Source: Sulfobacillus thermotolerans
GTDB taxonomy: Bacteria; Bacillota; Sulfobacillia; Sulfobacillales; Sulfobacillaceae
Reading direction: 5' to 3'
Assembly (NCBI GenBank): GCA_002951815.1
Contig: CP019454.1
Location: 682,001 to 746,000 of the forward strand
Length of the DNA stretch: 64,000 bases
A program made the translations under genes and the position numbers. The notes beneath the pieces were generated by a model. It made no database searches, was not told the origin of the DNA, and saw only the letters and a list, made by a program, of their open reading frames with translations. This document shows, in pieces, positions 17,771 through 27,427 of the stretch. The first letter of the stretch is position 1. Every line of letters starts with the position of its first letter.

Positions 17771-18651
17771 TCGCTGGCCGCAGTGTCGACGCCAGAATAA
17801 TAGGGTGGCCATGGTATGGACCCTTCTAACCCATAGAGGGCTCGCCCACGGTTATATTCTTGAGCAGAAATGCGTGTGGTTGCCGGCCACAGATGGTGCT
17901 GCACGCCTTGCTTAATCAGCGTGTTCCATAACGCCGGGTTAGATGGGCGAAGGACTTTCACGAGCGTTGGCGCTGGCGTCGTGTGAATATACCATAATGC
18001 AATGTTTAGAGCTGCTAAGAACTGGCTAAGATGGGCGCTTCGACCCGAAATGGTGACATCTGGGATGGGACCTGTTGAAGCCCCTAACCAGTTTAACGTT
18101 ACGGTATGGGGATTGATCTTTGTCAGCGTTTGGAGCTGGGCAAGCGTGACCAATACCCATGGCAAATGTCGTTGTGCCCATAAGTGTTCGATTTCCGGCC
18201 AAGGTAAGGGATGGAGGTCGGGACGGGTTTGGTTCAAGGTCATGACGGCATTAATGAGGGCCAGGTTTGTCGTCAGGGTGCTGGCATAATCGACAGGTAA
18301 GTGGCTCAGTTGACGCAAACGAAAATGCGGATCAGCCTGTGGTGCTGCTAAAAAAATATCCGGGGCGCTGGCAATACTGCCGGCCATGGGCCATCGTCCT
18401 GGGACCCAATCGACGTGAATCATGGCAGACGATGAATGAGTCCAGCGAACTTGGATATGCTGATCGCGGTAGAGATTCAAATTTTGTGCGATGGTCAGCG
18501 GCAAGCGCAGTGTGCGGGAAGGCACATTAAGGCTCACTGTGACGGTGGGCCACGCGGGCTGGGGCGGCACGGAGGTTTCCCCGCAGCCAGCCAAAGTCAA
18601 GAGGCCAAGCCCCAGGGCGGCCGAAAAGAGGCGCCGTGCGAGTTGAATCAT
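17746..18651 (-). CDS. Substrate-binding-like lipoprotein, orphan
   Basis: A 301-residue secreted lipoprotein. The signal peptide ends in the lipobox LTLAGC, so it should be anchored outside the membrane. The mature part begins like NMT1/SsuA-type periplasmic binding proteins: a short beta strand, then RLPLTIAQNLNLYRDQHIQVRW. These bind sulfonates, nitrate or pyrimidines. Similarity to a precise subfamily is not clear. No ABC permease or ATPase gene is adjacent, so it is an orphan component. The ATG at 18651 follows a GGGAGGATC site; an in-frame start at 18681 lacks one. Confidence 0.7.
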   Translation of the reverse strand: MIQLARRLFSAALGLGLLTLAGCGETSVPPQPAWPTVTVSLNVPSRTLRLPLTIAQNLNLYRDQHIQVRWTHSSSAMIHVDWVPGRWPMAGSIASAPDIFLAAPQADPHFRLRQLSHLPVDYASTLTTNLALINAVMTLNQTRPDLHPLPWPEIEHLWAQRHLPWVLVTLAQLQTLTKINPHTVTLNWLGASTGPIPDVTISGRSAHLSQFLAALNIALWYIHTTPAPTLVKVLRPSNPALWNTLIKQGVQHHLWPATTRISAQEYNRGRALYGLEGSIPWPPYYSGVDTAASDQAFKATY

Positions 18652-18743
18652 TGGGATCCTCCCTGTTGTCCATGTTACCACCAGCGTATGCAGGACAACC
18701 TACAGTTAGACTACCGTGACCGAGAAAGGCCGTGGGGCGTTCA

Positions 18744-18771
18744 TTGACACCCATGCTCGGTTAGATATAAT
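18744..18771 (+). promoter_or_regulatory. Sigma-A promoter of groES
   Basis: TTGACA (18744-18749), a 16-base spacer and TATAAT (18766-18771), a near-consensus promoter. No CIRCE inverted repeat (TTAGCACTC type) is seen between it and groES, so HrcA control is not evident. It may also drive the T-box leader and valS. Confidence 0.85.
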
Positions 18772-18837
18772 GTTAGATGCCACACTTTTTGTGGAACATC
18801 AGATACAATACCGCATCAACCAAGGGGGATATTTCCA

Positions 18838-19104
18838 ATGCAGGTCAAGCCGTTAGGAGACCGTGTTCTGGTAAAATTGGTCGAGGAACAGGAACGGACT
18901 CAGAGTGGTATATACATACCCGATACTGCCAAAGACAAGCCCCAAACCGGTTTGATCGTGGCCGTCGGCGACGGTGAGGACATTAAAGTCAAAGAAGGCC
19001 AGCGGGTCTTGTTTGCCAAATTTGCAGGAACTGAGATTAAGATTGGAAATGAGGATCACCTTATTTTGGCGACCGATGATATTCTGGCTGTGGTGGAAAA
19101 CTAA
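18838..19104 (+). CDS. groES: Co-chaperonin GroES (no adjacent groEL)
   Basis: GroES caps the GroEL folding chamber. The 88-residue protein has the family start VKPLGDRVLVKLVEEQERTQ, the mobile loop region SGIYIPDTAKDKPQTG and the DDILAVVEN end. It is slightly shorter than the usual 94-97 residues. Normally groEL follows directly; here the next element is the valS T-box leader, so groEL must lie elsewhere. An AAGGGGGA site precedes the ATG. The promoter at 18744 is vegetative in appearance. Confidence 0.95.
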   Translation: MQVKPLGDRVLVKLVEEQERTQSGIYIPDTAKDKPQTGLIVAVGDGEDIKVKEGQRVLFAKFAGTEIKIGNEDHLILATDDILAVVEN

Positions 19105-19114
19105 CAATTTCATC

Positions 19115-19362
19115 AGATGCTAGCTGCTGATGACGGGAAGAAGCAGGCCATTGGCGTTACAGAGAGCGAAAGGGTTTGGTGCAACGTTCGCACGTGCAGG
19201 CTTGTTAGTCGCCCCGGAGGTATCCTAGGAAGTTGCGCGCTGCAGCATTCCGGGACGGTTGTTGCCCGTTAACGCAAACGGAGGCTCTGTCATAGGCAGG
19301 GTGAATTAAGGTGGTACCGCGAAAGAGACTCTTTTCGCCCTTAGCGAAAAGGGTCTCTTTCT
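19115..19362 (+). promoter_or_regulatory. T-box leader controlling valS (specifier GTC)
   Basis: A T-box riboswitch. Stem I runs from about 19115 and includes an AGAGAGCGAAAGGGTTTGG stretch and GTGCAAC. The likely specifier is GTC at 19208-19210, a valine codon, followed after five bases by GGAGG. The T-box AAGGTGGTACCGCG at 19307-19320 contains TGGT, complementary to the ACCA tRNA end. The terminator arms are 19322-19338 and 19344-19360. Uncharged tRNA-Val should favour the antiterminator and switch valS on. No terminator separates it from groES. Confidence 0.93.
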
Positions 19363-19410
19363 GTTGACACGACTTATGATGACATAATCTTCCACAACAA
19401 GGAGAGCGGC

Positions 19411-22041
19411 ATGATGGAACTTAGTTCTCAATATTCAGCACGTGACGTCGAGCACAAATGGTATACATTTTGGCGGGAACGAGGGTATTTTAAGCCGTCC
19501 ATGGATCCAAGCGCCCCGACCTTCAGTATTGTCATGCCGCCCCCCAATGTTACGGGTGTCTTGCATGTGGGGCATGCTTTGAACAATACCTGGCAAGATA
19601 TTTTGATTCGATTTCACCGAATGTTAGGAGACAATACGTTGTGGCTGCCAGGCACAGATCATGCAGGGATTCACACGCAAATGAAAGTCGACGAGCTTTT
19701 GCGCTCCCAAGGCATCGATCGCCGGGAAATCGGACGAGAAGCCTTTATCGACGAGGTGTGGCGGTGGAAAGAAAAGTACGGGGGGGAAATTCTTCGTCAG
19801 GTTGAGAAACTGGGCGCTTCCGTAGATTGGAGCCGGCTTCGTTTTACCATGGATCAAGGGCTATCCAAAGCGGTTACGGAAGTGTTTGTACGGCTATACG
19901 AGGAAGGCTTGATTTACCGGGGTTATTATATTACGAACTGGTGTGTTTCGTGCCGGACCGCCTTGTCTGATATTGAGGTCGAGCATGAAGATGAGCCAGG
20001 AACGCTGACCTATCTACGCTATCCTTTGGATCAGGAGGAAGGCTTTGTTGTGGTAGCGACCACGCGGCCGGAAACCATGCTCGGTGACACGGCCGTGGCG
20101 GTGCATCCGGATGACCCACGCTGGAAACATCTCATTGGACATCACGTACGCGTGCCATTAATAGACCGTGTGATCCCCATTATTGCCGATGCCTATGTGG
20201 ATCCAGAGTATGGAACGGGCGCGGTCAAAGTGACGCCGGCCCATGACCCGAACGATTTTCAAATGGGGCAGCGGCACCATTTGCCGCAAATTCAAGTCAT
20301 TGGCGAAGATGGCCGCATGACCGAGGAAGCTGGTGCCTATCAAGGTCTTGATCGCCAGCAGGCACGAGCCCAAATTCTGCAAGATCTGGAGGCCTTAGGC
20401 GTTATCGAAAAGGCCGAAGCCTTGGTACATTCCGTGGGTCATTGTGAAAAATGCGGGACGGTCATTGAACCGCTGGTTTCGTTGCAGTGGTTTGTGCGCA
20501 CGGCGCCTTTGGCGGAGCCTGCATTGGCGGCAGTGCGTTCTGGGGATATTCAGTTTGTGCCGCAGCGTTTTGAAAAGATTTACACAAACTGGATGGAAAA
20601 TATTCGTGACTGGTGTATTTCCCGACAAATTTGGTGGGGTCACCGTATTCCAGCGTACTACTGCGATCACTGCCACGAAGTCACCGTAGCGCGAACGGCT
20701 CCAGATAGTTGTCCGGTGTGTCATGGACCCGTTCACCAAGATGAAGATGTCTTGGATACATGGTTTTCGTCAGCGTTGTGGCCGTTTTCCACCATGGGAT
20801 GGCCTGAGGAAACGACCGATTTGGCCATGTTTTATCCCACGTCGGTATTATCAACGGCATACGATATTATTTTCTTTTGGGTCGCACGCATGGTCATGCA
20901 AGGTTTGCATTTTACCGGCGAACGCCCATTTGCCACGGTGTTACTGCATGGCTTGGTGCGGGACAGCCAAGGAAGGAAAATGAGTAAGTCCTTAGGCAAT
21001 GGCGTGGATCCGATGGACGTCATAGAAAAATATGGAGCGGATGCGCTTAGGTTAGCCTTGGTCCTCAGTTCAGCGCCAGGGAATGATCAGCGCTATTCGG
21101 ACGAGCGTGTTGAGGCAGCGAGCCGGTTTGCGAACAAAGTTTATAATGCGATTCGGTACGTGCGGATGAATCTTCCTGAAGGATTTACGCCCCAAGCTGT
21201 GACGATGGACAACGTCGAGGATTTATGGATTGTCCAAAAACTAAACCAAACCACTCAGCACATGACGGAATGGCTCAAGGACTTTGAGTTTGGCCAAGCG
21301 GCACGGGCTATCTATGATTTTCTTTGGGATGATTACTGCGACTGGTATATTGAGTTGACCAAGATTCACATGCGAGAAAATCCCGAGACCTCCTCTAACA
21401 CTTTGAGTATGCTGGTATTTGTGGCCGAACAAGCTTTAAAACTGCTTCATCCTTTTATGCCATTTGTGACCGAAGAATTGTGGCAATCCTTGCCGCACCA
21501 AGGAGACAGCATCATGGTTGCCCCGTGGCCTTCGCCACAAAATCTTCCGGCGAACCGAGCCCAAGACGTCATGGATCGCGTACAAAGCCTTATCCGGACC
21601 GCACGCAATCTCCGTGCCGAAGTGAATCTTCCTCCGGGACAACGGGTTCATTTCCAAATGGTTGCGGATGATGCAGAAACTTTAGCGGACTGGCAGATGG
21701 AGGCGGCTGCGATACGAGAAATGGTCCGGGCTCAAGATATTAGCTGGCATGTCAAAGCCGAAGGGGCACCCAAACCACATCACGCGTTGACCGGGGTGTG
21801 TCAAGGGGGCAGTGTCTATCTGCCCTTAGAAGGTATCGTTGATCTTGCGGTTGAACAAGCCCGCGTGCAGAAGACCATGGAACAAACCCAGCGCGAGCTC
21901 GAACGCGTGGAAAAGCAGCTAGCCGATCAAAAGTTTCGCGAACGGGCACCCGAGCCTGTAGTGGCCAAAGCCCAGGAACAGAGGTTAGAACTGGTGGCGC
22001 GCATGGAGCGACTGAAGGAACGGTGGGAGGACTTGCAGTGA
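19411..22041 (+). CDS. valS: Valine--tRNA ligase
   Basis: A class I aminoacyl-tRNA synthetase charging tRNA-Val. The 876-residue enzyme has the HIGH-type motif PPPNVTGVLHVGHAL near residue 45, the editing (CP1) domain with ATTRPETMLGDTAVAV, zinc-like cysteine pairs (CEKCG, CDHC, CPVC), KMSKS as GRKMSKSLGN, and a C-terminal coiled coil rich in E, R and Q. Length is normal. An AGGAGAG site precedes the ATG. Expression is set by the T-box leader. Its stop overlaps the folC GTG start. Confidence 0.97.
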   Translation: MMELSSQYSARDVEHKWYTFWRERGYFKPSMDPSAPTFSIVMPPPNVTGVLHVGHALNNTWQDILIRFHRMLGDNTLWLPGTDHAGIHTQMKVDELLRSQGIDRREIGREAFIDEVWRWKEKYGGEILRQVEKLGASVDWSRLRFTMDQGLSKAVTEVFVRLYEEGLIYRGYYITNWCVSCRTALSDIEVEHEDEPGTLTYLRYPLDQEEGFVVVATTRPETMLGDTAVAVHPDDPRWKHLIGHHVRVPLIDRVIPIIADAYVDPEYGTGAVKVTPAHDPNDFQMGQRHHLPQIQVIGEDGRMTEEAGAYQGLDRQQARAQILQDLEALGVIEKAEALVHSVGHCEKCGTVIEPLVSLQWFVRTAPLAEPALAAVRSGDIQFVPQRFEKIYTNWMENIRDWCISRQIWWGHRIPAYYCDHCHEVTVARTAPDSCPVCHGPVHQDEDVLDTWFSSALWPFSTMGWPEETTDLAMFYPTSVLSTAYDIIFFWVARMVMQGLHFTGERPFATVLLHGLVRDSQGRKMSKSLGNGVDPMDVIEKYGADALRLALVLSSAPGNDQRYSDERVEAASRFANKVYNAIRYVRMNLPEGFTPQAVTMDNVEDLWIVQKLNQTTQHMTEWLKDFEFGQAARAIYDFLWDDYCDWYIELTKIHMRENPETSSNTLSMLVFVAEQALKLLHPFMPFVTEELWQSLPHQGDSIMVAPWPSPQNLPANRAQDVMDRVQSLIRTARNLRAEVNLPPGQRVHFQMVADDAETLADWQMEAAAIREMVRAQDISWHVKAEGAPKPHHALTGVCQGGSVYLPLEGIVDLAVEQARVQKTMEQTQRELERVEKQLADQKFRERAPEPVVAKAQEQRLELVARMERLKERWEDLQ

Positions 22042-23294
22042 AGGAGAATTGGTGGGCAGACCTGGAACGGAATAAAATTCGTCCCGGTTTGGAACGCATC
22101 GGATCTTTGTTAGAGAAATTGGGCCATCCAGAGCGTGGGTATCCTATAGTCCACGTGGCGGGCACTAATGGCAAAGGATCAACCGCGGCATTAATTGCCG
22201 ACGCGCTTACCTCCCAAGGCTACCGAGTCGGCCTCACAGTGTCGCCAGATCTTGGACACATCAATGAACGTGTCATGCTTAATCGGCAACCCATGGATCC
22301 GGCGTTGTGGGATCAATTAGGCCAAGTGATTGAGGACGCCGGGCGGAACATGCCCGACGTTCCAACATTTTTCGAAGCGGTAACAGCCATGGCCTTCTTG
22401 GCGTTTCACTATTGGCAGGTGGATATTGCGGTGGTGGAAGTGGGATTGGGAGGCCGTTTAGATGCGACCAATATCATTGACCCCCCCTGCTTGTCAGTCA
22501 TTACTCCCGTCGCCTTTGATCACATGGACCGCTTGGGATACACCATTGAGGCAATTGCTGGGGAAAAGGCGGGGATTATCAAAGCAGGATCAGCCGTCGT
22601 GTTAGGTCCCCAGCCTTATCCTGCTGCCCGTGCCGTCATAATGGAAAAGGCGAGGGGGCTTCAGGTGCCCATTGTGGAGCCGCATTGGTTTCCTGTTGTA
22701 GGGCCAGACGGTATTGACGGAATCAGTCCCCATGGGCCTATCCATGTCCCCTTATTAGGGGCGTATCAAGTGCAAAATGTTGCCACAGCGTATGCGGCCA
22801 TGGAAACGTTAGCGGCAAAAGGATGGGTGAAGGATTGGTCTCGCATTTTAACGCAGTGGTCTCACTTTTCATGGCCGGGGCGCTTTCAGGTCATGCAGCG
22901 AGAGCCTTTATGGGTGATTGATGGGGCGCATAATCCCCATGGGATTGGAGCACTTGTGGAGACATTAAAGTTGGCCCCCTACCGGGACATGCGCTGGACC
23001 ATTGTGTTCGGGGCGTTAGCCGATAAACCGGCTGGTGAAATGTTGCAAATGCTAAAGCCATTGGCGCATCGTGTTATCGTCACTCGAATTCCCTCAGAAC
23101 GCGCGGGGGATCCATTACAATGGCGGGAGATGGTGCCCAGCGCTACGTTTATTGACGATCCATGGGAGGCGGTTCAAGCGGCCCTTGCCGAGGCTAAGGC
23201 GCAAGAGGCTGTGCTAGCGACAGGATCACTAGCATTATTGGGGTATTTGGTCACGCGCTTTCAACACGAAAGTGCAACAACGAGAGGATGTTAG
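22038..23294 (+). CDS. folC: Folylpolyglutamate synthase/dihydrofolate synthase
   Basis: FolC adds glutamate to dihydropteroate and tetrahydrofolates in an ATP-dependent ligase reaction. The P-loop HVAGTNGKGSTAALI is near residue 39, followed by the family motifs FEAVTAMAFLAF, EVGLGGRLDATN, PVAFDHMDRLG and, in the C-terminal domain, IDGAHNPHG. The GTG at 22038 overlaps the valS stop (GTGA) and has GGGAGG seven bases upstream; an in-frame GTG at 22023 would swallow that site. 418 residues, full length. The valS-folC order is that of Bacillus. Confidence 0.95.
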   Translation: MKENWWADLERNKIRPGLERIGSLLEKLGHPERGYPIVHVAGTNGKGSTAALIADALTSQGYRVGLTVSPDLGHINERVMLNRQPMDPALWDQLGQVIEDAGRNMPDVPTFFEAVTAMAFLAFHYWQVDIAVVEVGLGGRLDATNIIDPPCLSVITPVAFDHMDRLGYTIEAIAGEKAGIIKAGSAVVLGPQPYPAARAVIMEKARGLQVPIVEPHWFPVVGPDGIDGISPHGPIHVPLLGAYQVQNVATAYAAMETLAAKGWVKDWSRILTQWSHFSWPGRFQVMQREPLWVIDGAHNPHGIGALVETLKLAPYRDMRWTIVFGALADKPAGEMLQMLKPLAHRVIVTRIPSERAGDPLQWREMVPSATFIDDPWEAVQAALAEAKAQEAVLATGSLALLGYLVTRFQHESATTRGC

Positions 23295-23436
23295 GTGAAA
23301 TTGTCCATCGCAGGAAGTTTTTCGATGATTGCCGTGACGTCGTTGCGAATGGTATGCTGAACAAGGTCGCAGTTTGTGTCGATGAAGAAGATGGGTCCCT
23401 GTGGTGGCAGACCCCGCCAAAGGAGTTTGGTTTGTC

Positions 23437-23697
23437 ATGAAAGGGCGAAATTCAGTAGGCGTGGCCATTTTATACGTGGTCATTGGAGGAATTGTCGGCT
23501 CGCTTTTAGGCCATTTTCTGTCGGTCCTGTGGTCTCCTCTAGGCCACGATTACTTTGATCTGGGATCGCCGACGGGCCCATGGACATTGAATCTGGGTGT
23601 GTTTGGGGTATCGTTCGGCATCTGGCTTCAACTGAATCTCGGGGGAATCATTGGCATCATTGGCGGCCTATGGTGGTACCAAAGGCGGGGATCTTAG
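23437..23697 (+). CDS. Small membrane protein, DUF4321-like
   Basis: An 86-residue protein with two long hydrophobic segments, VAILYVVIGGIVGSLLGHFL and the glycine-rich IGIIGGLWWY end, and a middle LNLGVFGVSFGIWLQLNLGG. This pattern, next to folC and maf, matches the small DUF4321 family of Firmicutes, function unknown. The ATG at 23437 gives the usual family length; its AAAGGAG site is about 14 bases away, which is long, and a GTG at 23401 cannot be excluded. The 140 bases between folC and this gene show nothing else. Confidence 0.72.
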   Translation: MKGRNSVGVAILYVVIGGIVGSLLGHFLSVLWSPLGHDYFDLGSPTGPWTLNLGVFGVSFGIWLQLNLGGIIGIIGGLWWYQRRGS

Positions 23698-23700
23698 CAC

Positions 23701-24282
23701 ATGACGGACCAATATGTTTTAGCGTCGTCATCACCCCGGCGTCGAGAGCTTATGCAGCAGATCGGCTTGTCTTTTATTGTCGACCCAGCGGATATTGACG
23801 AATCGCGTCGACGTGGCGAGTCTCCTCAGGCATTGGTACGGCGGCTGGCTGTCTCAAAAGCGTTGACCGTCGCCAAACGTTATTCTAGGAGGACGGTCAT
23901 TGGTGCCGATACCATTGTGGTTCAGGGGGATGCTGTCCTAGGCAAGCCAGGAACCGAGCAACGAGCTGCAGCGATGTTAGCTCAGTTGTCCGGCAATTCT
24001 CATGACGTCTACACGGCCCTAGCCGTATGGGATGGGGCTAAAGAGCGTGGCTTGGTGCGGGTGGCTGCGGCGCGGGTGACGTTTCGGACGCTAACTCAGG
24101 ACGAGATTCTCACGTACGTTCACACAGGCGAGCCTTTAGACAAGGCGGGGGCCTATGCCATTCAAGGTCGTGCTGGCGAGTGGGTCACCAGGCTGGTGGG
24201 GGACAAAGAAACCGTTATTGGATTGCCAACGGCTGCGTTGCAGACGTTGCTTCAGCATATTGCGAGGTCTGAAGGCCGATGA
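23701..24282 (+). CDS. maf: Maf-like nucleoside triphosphate pyrophosphatase
   Basis: Maf proteins hydrolyse dTTP/UTP and modified nucleotides to monophosphates, and overexpression in Bacillus blocks septation. The 193-residue protein has the N-terminal LASSSPRRRELMQQIGL motif, VIGADTIVV with the catalytic aspartate, LGKPGTEQ and DKAGAYAIQG, all family hallmarks. It begins three bases after the preceding stop, and its TGA overlaps the radC start (ATGA). Placement before radC-mreB is the same as in Bacillus. Confidence 0.95.
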   Translation: MTDQYVLASSSPRRRELMQQIGLSFIVDPADIDESRRRGESPQALVRRLAVSKALTVAKRYSRRTVIGADTIVVQGDAVLGKPGTEQRAAAMLAQLSGNSHDVYTALAVWDGAKERGLVRVAAARVTFRTLTQDEILTYVHTGEPLDKAGAYAIQGRAGEWVTRLVGDKETVIGLPTAALQTLLQHIARSEGR

Positions 24283-24950
24283 CACGTGTGCGGGATTTAC
24301 CTGTTGAAGAACGGCCGCGCGAGCGATTATTGCGGCACGGCGCGGGTGTCTTGGGGGACCGGGAATTACTAGCGGTTTTGCTGGGAACGGGCTCGTTGGG
24401 TCAAAGTGTGCTGGAGCTCAGTCAGAACTTGCTCAAAGAGGGTTGGACAGGCTTAAGCCGTCGCCGCGCTTCTGAACTGCTGCAGATTAAAGGGTTAGGG
24501 GAGGCCAAGGTGGCTCTTTTGTTAGCAGCATTGGAAGTGGGGAGTAGGCTGAGAAAAGCGGATTTGCAACACCGGATTGAGGGGCCTGACGATGTTGTGC
24601 TACTGGTAGAAGATATGATGCGACTTAGTCAAGAAGAATTTCGCGTCCTTCTCCTGACGACCAAAAACCAAGTGTTGGCGGTCGAAACCGTATTTCAAGG
24701 GGGCCTCGACAGCGTGGAGGTGTTTCCCCGTGAAGTGTTTCGACGGGCGGTGGGCCGATCGGCTGCGTCCGTGATTGTTGTGCACAACCATCCCAGCGGG
24801 GACCCTACCCCATCCCGGGCCGACTTAGGCTTGACTCGTCGGTTAGAGGAGGCGGGCGATCTGATGGGGATACCAGTCTTAGATCATATTATTGTTGGCA
24901 AAGGGCGTCATGCCAGTGTGCATCAAGGAAAAACCACGGAGCTGAACTAA
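24279..24950 (+). CDS. radC: RadC family protein (JAB/MPN domain)
   Basis: A 223-residue protein with an N-terminal helix-hairpin-helix-like region ([22 protein letters not shown]) and a C-terminal JAB/MPN metalloprotease-like domain with the zinc-ligand motif [16 protein letters not shown]. The historical link to DNA repair is not supported by later work; the molecular role is unknown. The GTGTELLL-like motif is present as [10 protein letters not shown]. It is coupled to maf by an ATGA overlap, and mreB starts 17 bases later. Confidence 0.93.
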   Translation: MTRVRDLPVEERPRERLLRHGAGVLGDRELLAVLLGTGSLGQSVLELSQNLLKEGWTGLSRRRASELLQIKGLGEAKVALLLAALEVGSRLRKADLQHRIEGPDDVVLLVEDMMRLSQEEFRVLLLTTKNQVLAVETVFQGGLDSVEVFPREVFRRAVGRSAASVIVVHNHPSGDPTPSRADLGLTRRLEEAGDLMGIPVLDHIIVGKGRHASVHQGKTTELN

Positions 24951-24967
24951 GGGGGATATTTTCACCC

Positions 24968-25996
24968 ATGAGAAGTTTTTTTGGGTCATTTTCTAAAGAT
25001 ATGGGCATTGATTTGGGAACGGCGAATACGGTGGTTTATGTGAAGGGTAAGGGCATTGTGCTTCAAGAACCGTCCGTCGTGGCGATTGATACGTTAACGG
25101 CCGAAATTATCGCCGTTGGCCAAGAAGCCAAACAGATGGTGGGTCGTACGCCGGGAAACATTCGCGCGGTTCGGCCCCTGAAAGATGGCGTTATTGCGGA
25201 TTTTGATACCACGCAGGCTATGCTTAAGTATTTTATCAAGAAAGCGTCCAATAATTCACGGATGACGCATCCGACCGTGGTTATTGGCGTACCCTCTGGC
25301 GTAACCGGGGTTGAAGAGCGGGCAGTGAAAGATGCGGCGGTACAAGCTGGTGCCCGTGAGGCGTTAGTGGTTGAAGAACCGATGGCGGCAGCTATTGGCG
25401 CAGGGTTGCCCGTCGCAGAGCCCACCGGAAATATGATTGTGGACATTGGCGGGGGAACCTGTGAAGTAGCGATTATCTCATTAGATGGGATTGTGGCGTC
25501 GCAATCGATTCGTGTTGCTGGAGATGAGATGGACGATGCGATTGTCAATCACATCAAGCGGACCTACAACATGATGATCGGTGAACGGACAGCTGAGGAA
25601 GTGAAGATTACCATTGGCTCTGCTTATCCTCCTGACCATGAAGAAAGCATGGATGTGCGTGGGCGAGATTTAGTAACGGGATTGCCTAAAACCCTTAAGA
25701 TCAACTCAACGGAAATTCAGCGCGCGCTTAGTGAAACAGTCAATACGATTGTGGATGCGATTAAAGCCACGTTAGAAAAATCACCCCCGGAATTGGCGGC
25801 GGATATCATGGACCGCGGGATTGTCATGACGGGTGGAGGATCATTGCTGAGAGATTTTGATAAGCTGGTCAGTTCGGAAACGGGCATGCCTGTTCATCAG
25901 GCGGACGAGCCGCTCTTGACGGTTGTGCGGGGAACTGGAATGGTCTTGGAAGACGCCCATCACCTTGAAGCTTTGCGTCGCCGCAATCGCCGTTAA
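24968..25996 (+). CDS. mreB: Rod shape-determining actin homologue MreB
   Basis: MreB polymerises under the membrane and guides the elongation cell-wall machinery. The 342-residue protein shows the actin-fold phosphate-1 motif [17 protein letters not shown], the [14 protein letters not shown] stretch, phosphate-2 [15 protein letters not shown] and the adenosine motif [13 protein letters not shown]. Length is typical. An AAGGGGGA site lies somewhat far (about 13 bases) from the ATG. It heads the mreB-mreC-mreD set. Confidence 0.97.
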   Translation: MRSFFGSFSKDMGIDLGTANTVVYVKGKGIVLQEPSVVAIDTLTAEIIAVGQEAKQMVGRTPGNIRAVRPLKDGVIADFDTTQAMLKYFIKKASNNSRMTHPTVVIGVPSGVTGVEERAVKDAAVQAGAREALVVEEPMAAAIGAGLPVAEPTGNMIVDIGGGTCEVAIISLDGIVASQSIRVAGDEMDDAIVNHIKRTYNMMIGERTAEEVKITIGSAYPPDHEESMDVRGRDLVTGLPKTLKINSTEIQRALSETVNTIVDAIKATLEKSPPELAADIMDRGIVMTGGGSLLRDFDKLVSSETGMPVHQADEPLLTVVRGTGMVLEDAHHLEALRRRNRR

Positions 25997-26019
25997 TTGG
26001 AAAGAGGAGGGACGTAAGC

Positions 26020-26889
26020 GTGGGCGGATTCTTGTACCGGTGGCGGCGTCTTCTGATTACCGTCTTGGTGGTCATGGTTGTCACGGTCAGTTTGAGTTTG
26101 ACCGCCCGTATTCGCGGTACTGTCATTGGTCTTAGCAACATCATTAATACGGTGGTATCCCCTGCGGAATCCAGTATGGCGTTCTTAGGCAAGGAAACGG
26201 GAACAGCCATCAGCAGTGTCGGCGATCTCTTTACCTTGCAGCAGCAGAACCAAGAACTCAAGCGCAAGCTGCTGGAGTACAATTCGATGAAACTGGAACT
26301 GGCAGAGGTTTTGGCCGAAAATGGTCAGTTGCGCGGTATGGTAGGGCTCAAAAAGAATCTAGGATCGTGGCATTTACAGCCAGCGATTATTATCGCCCGC
26401 AACCCCGATAGCTGGTTTAACACCGCCGTGATTGATCAAGGAAGCCGCAGTGGGGTGCAAACGGGCATGGCGGTTATTGTGCCTCAAGGGGTTGTAGGCC
26501 GTGTGGTCGCTGTTACACCGAATACGGCCACCGTGATGTTGATTCTCGATCCGAAAAGTGGTGTGGGAGCCGTAGACGTTCGGTCTCAATCGACGGGCGT
26601 TGTTCTTGGACAGGATCCCGTAACAGGTCTTTTGGAATTTCAACTGTTCTCCCATAAACCGGATGTGTTGCCAGGCGATGTTGTGGCGACGTCAGGGCTT
26701 AGTGAGTATTACCCCAAGGGCTTGTTGGTCGGTCAAGTCTTATCAGTGTCCAAAAATCAATTCGGGTTGACGGAGACGGCGATTATCAAACCCTCTGTCG
26801 ATTTCAACCGCTTACAAACGGTGATGGTTGTGGAGTCCCATCCTTCAGGAACGAGCATTCCACCGATTTTCGGGGGAGGCCAAAGCTGA
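26020..26889 (+). CDS. mreC: Rod shape-determining protein MreC
   Basis: MreC is a single-pass membrane scaffold linking MreB to penicillin-binding proteins. The 289-residue protein has one N-terminal helix (LLITVLVVMVVTVSLSLTA), a coiled coil with LQQQNQELKRKLLEYNSMK, and a beta-rich outer domain with VGRVVAVTPNTATVMLILDPKSGVG. The start is a GTG at 26020 after GGAGGGACG. Its stop overlaps the mreD ATG by one base. Confidence 0.95.
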   Translation: MGGFLYRWRRLLITVLVVMVVTVSLSLTARIRGTVIGLSNIINTVVSPAESSMAFLGKETGTAISSVGDLFTLQQQNQELKRKLLEYNSMKLELAEVLAENGQLRGMVGLKKNLGSWHLQPAIIIARNPDSWFNTAVIDQGSRSGVQTGMAVIVPQGVVGRVVAVTPNTATVMLILDPKSGVGAVDVRSQSTGVVLGQDPVTGLLEFQLFSHKPDVLPGDVVATSGLSEYYPKGLLVGQVLSVSKNQFGLTETAIIKPSVDFNRLQTVMVVESHPSGTSIPPIFGGGQS

Positions 26890-27410
26890 TGGCGCGATTC
26901 CGGGTGGGCACGTGGATCGTCTTGTATTTGTTAGCATTATTAATGCAGGTTGCGCTGTTGCCCCAAATCTTTCCGAATGGCTATGCGCCTAATGCTGTGC
27001 TGTCGGTGACCGTATTGATTGCCCTTTACGAAACTCCGCGCCGGGGCATGTGGGCGGGATTGGTTGGAGGGCTTATGCAAGATTTGTGGGCCGGGCGCCT
27101 TATTGGGCTCAATGCGCTGACCTTTGCACTGCTAGGGTATACGATTGCCCTCGTGCAACAGCGAATCGTCAGGGACCCGATTTTTGTCCCTGGTCTCTTA
27201 GCGGCGCTAAGCCAGGTGGTAGTAACACCGTTTCAGTGGCTTTTGTTATATGTGTTTGGATACCATTTTCCGTGGTTGGTATTTTCTCGTCCGCTCCCGG
27301 TCTGGATTTTATTTTCCATGTTGTTTACTCCGGCTTTAGGGGGCATATTAGGGTTTCGTACCCGTATCCACAGGCGAACTCGTTATCGATCTGTGTCGCC
27401 ACCTTGGTAA
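26889..27410 (+). CDS. mreD: Rod shape-determining protein MreD
   Basis: MreD is a small polytopic membrane partner of MreC. The 173-residue protein has about five hydrophobic helices and the family-like GLVGGLMQDLWAGRLIGLNALTF stretch, broken here as a motif of glycine and aspartate between helices. Sequence conservation in the family is low, so position after mreC is important support. A large hairpin follows the gene. Confidence 0.88.
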   Translation: MARFRVGTWIVLYLLALLMQVALLPQIFPNGYAPNAVLSVTVLIALYETPRRGMWAGLVGGLMQDLWAGRLIGLNALTFALLGYTIALVQQRIVRDPIFVPGLLAALSQVVVTPFQWLLLYVFGYHFPWLVFSRPLPVWILFSMLFTPALGGILGFRTRIHRRTRYRSVSPPW

Positions 27411-27427
27411 TCTCGACGCAATGTTTC

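Noticed and set aside
17746-18651. Assignment of the lipoprotein as a thiamine-precursor (ThiY) binding protein
   Set aside because: The general fold pattern fits, but no thi genes or TPP riboswitch are nearby and the specific motifs are not clear.
18772-18837. HrcA/CIRCE element before groES
   Set aside because: Looked for the TTAGCACTC inverted repeat; only a short GCCAC-TTTTT-GTGG hairpin is present.
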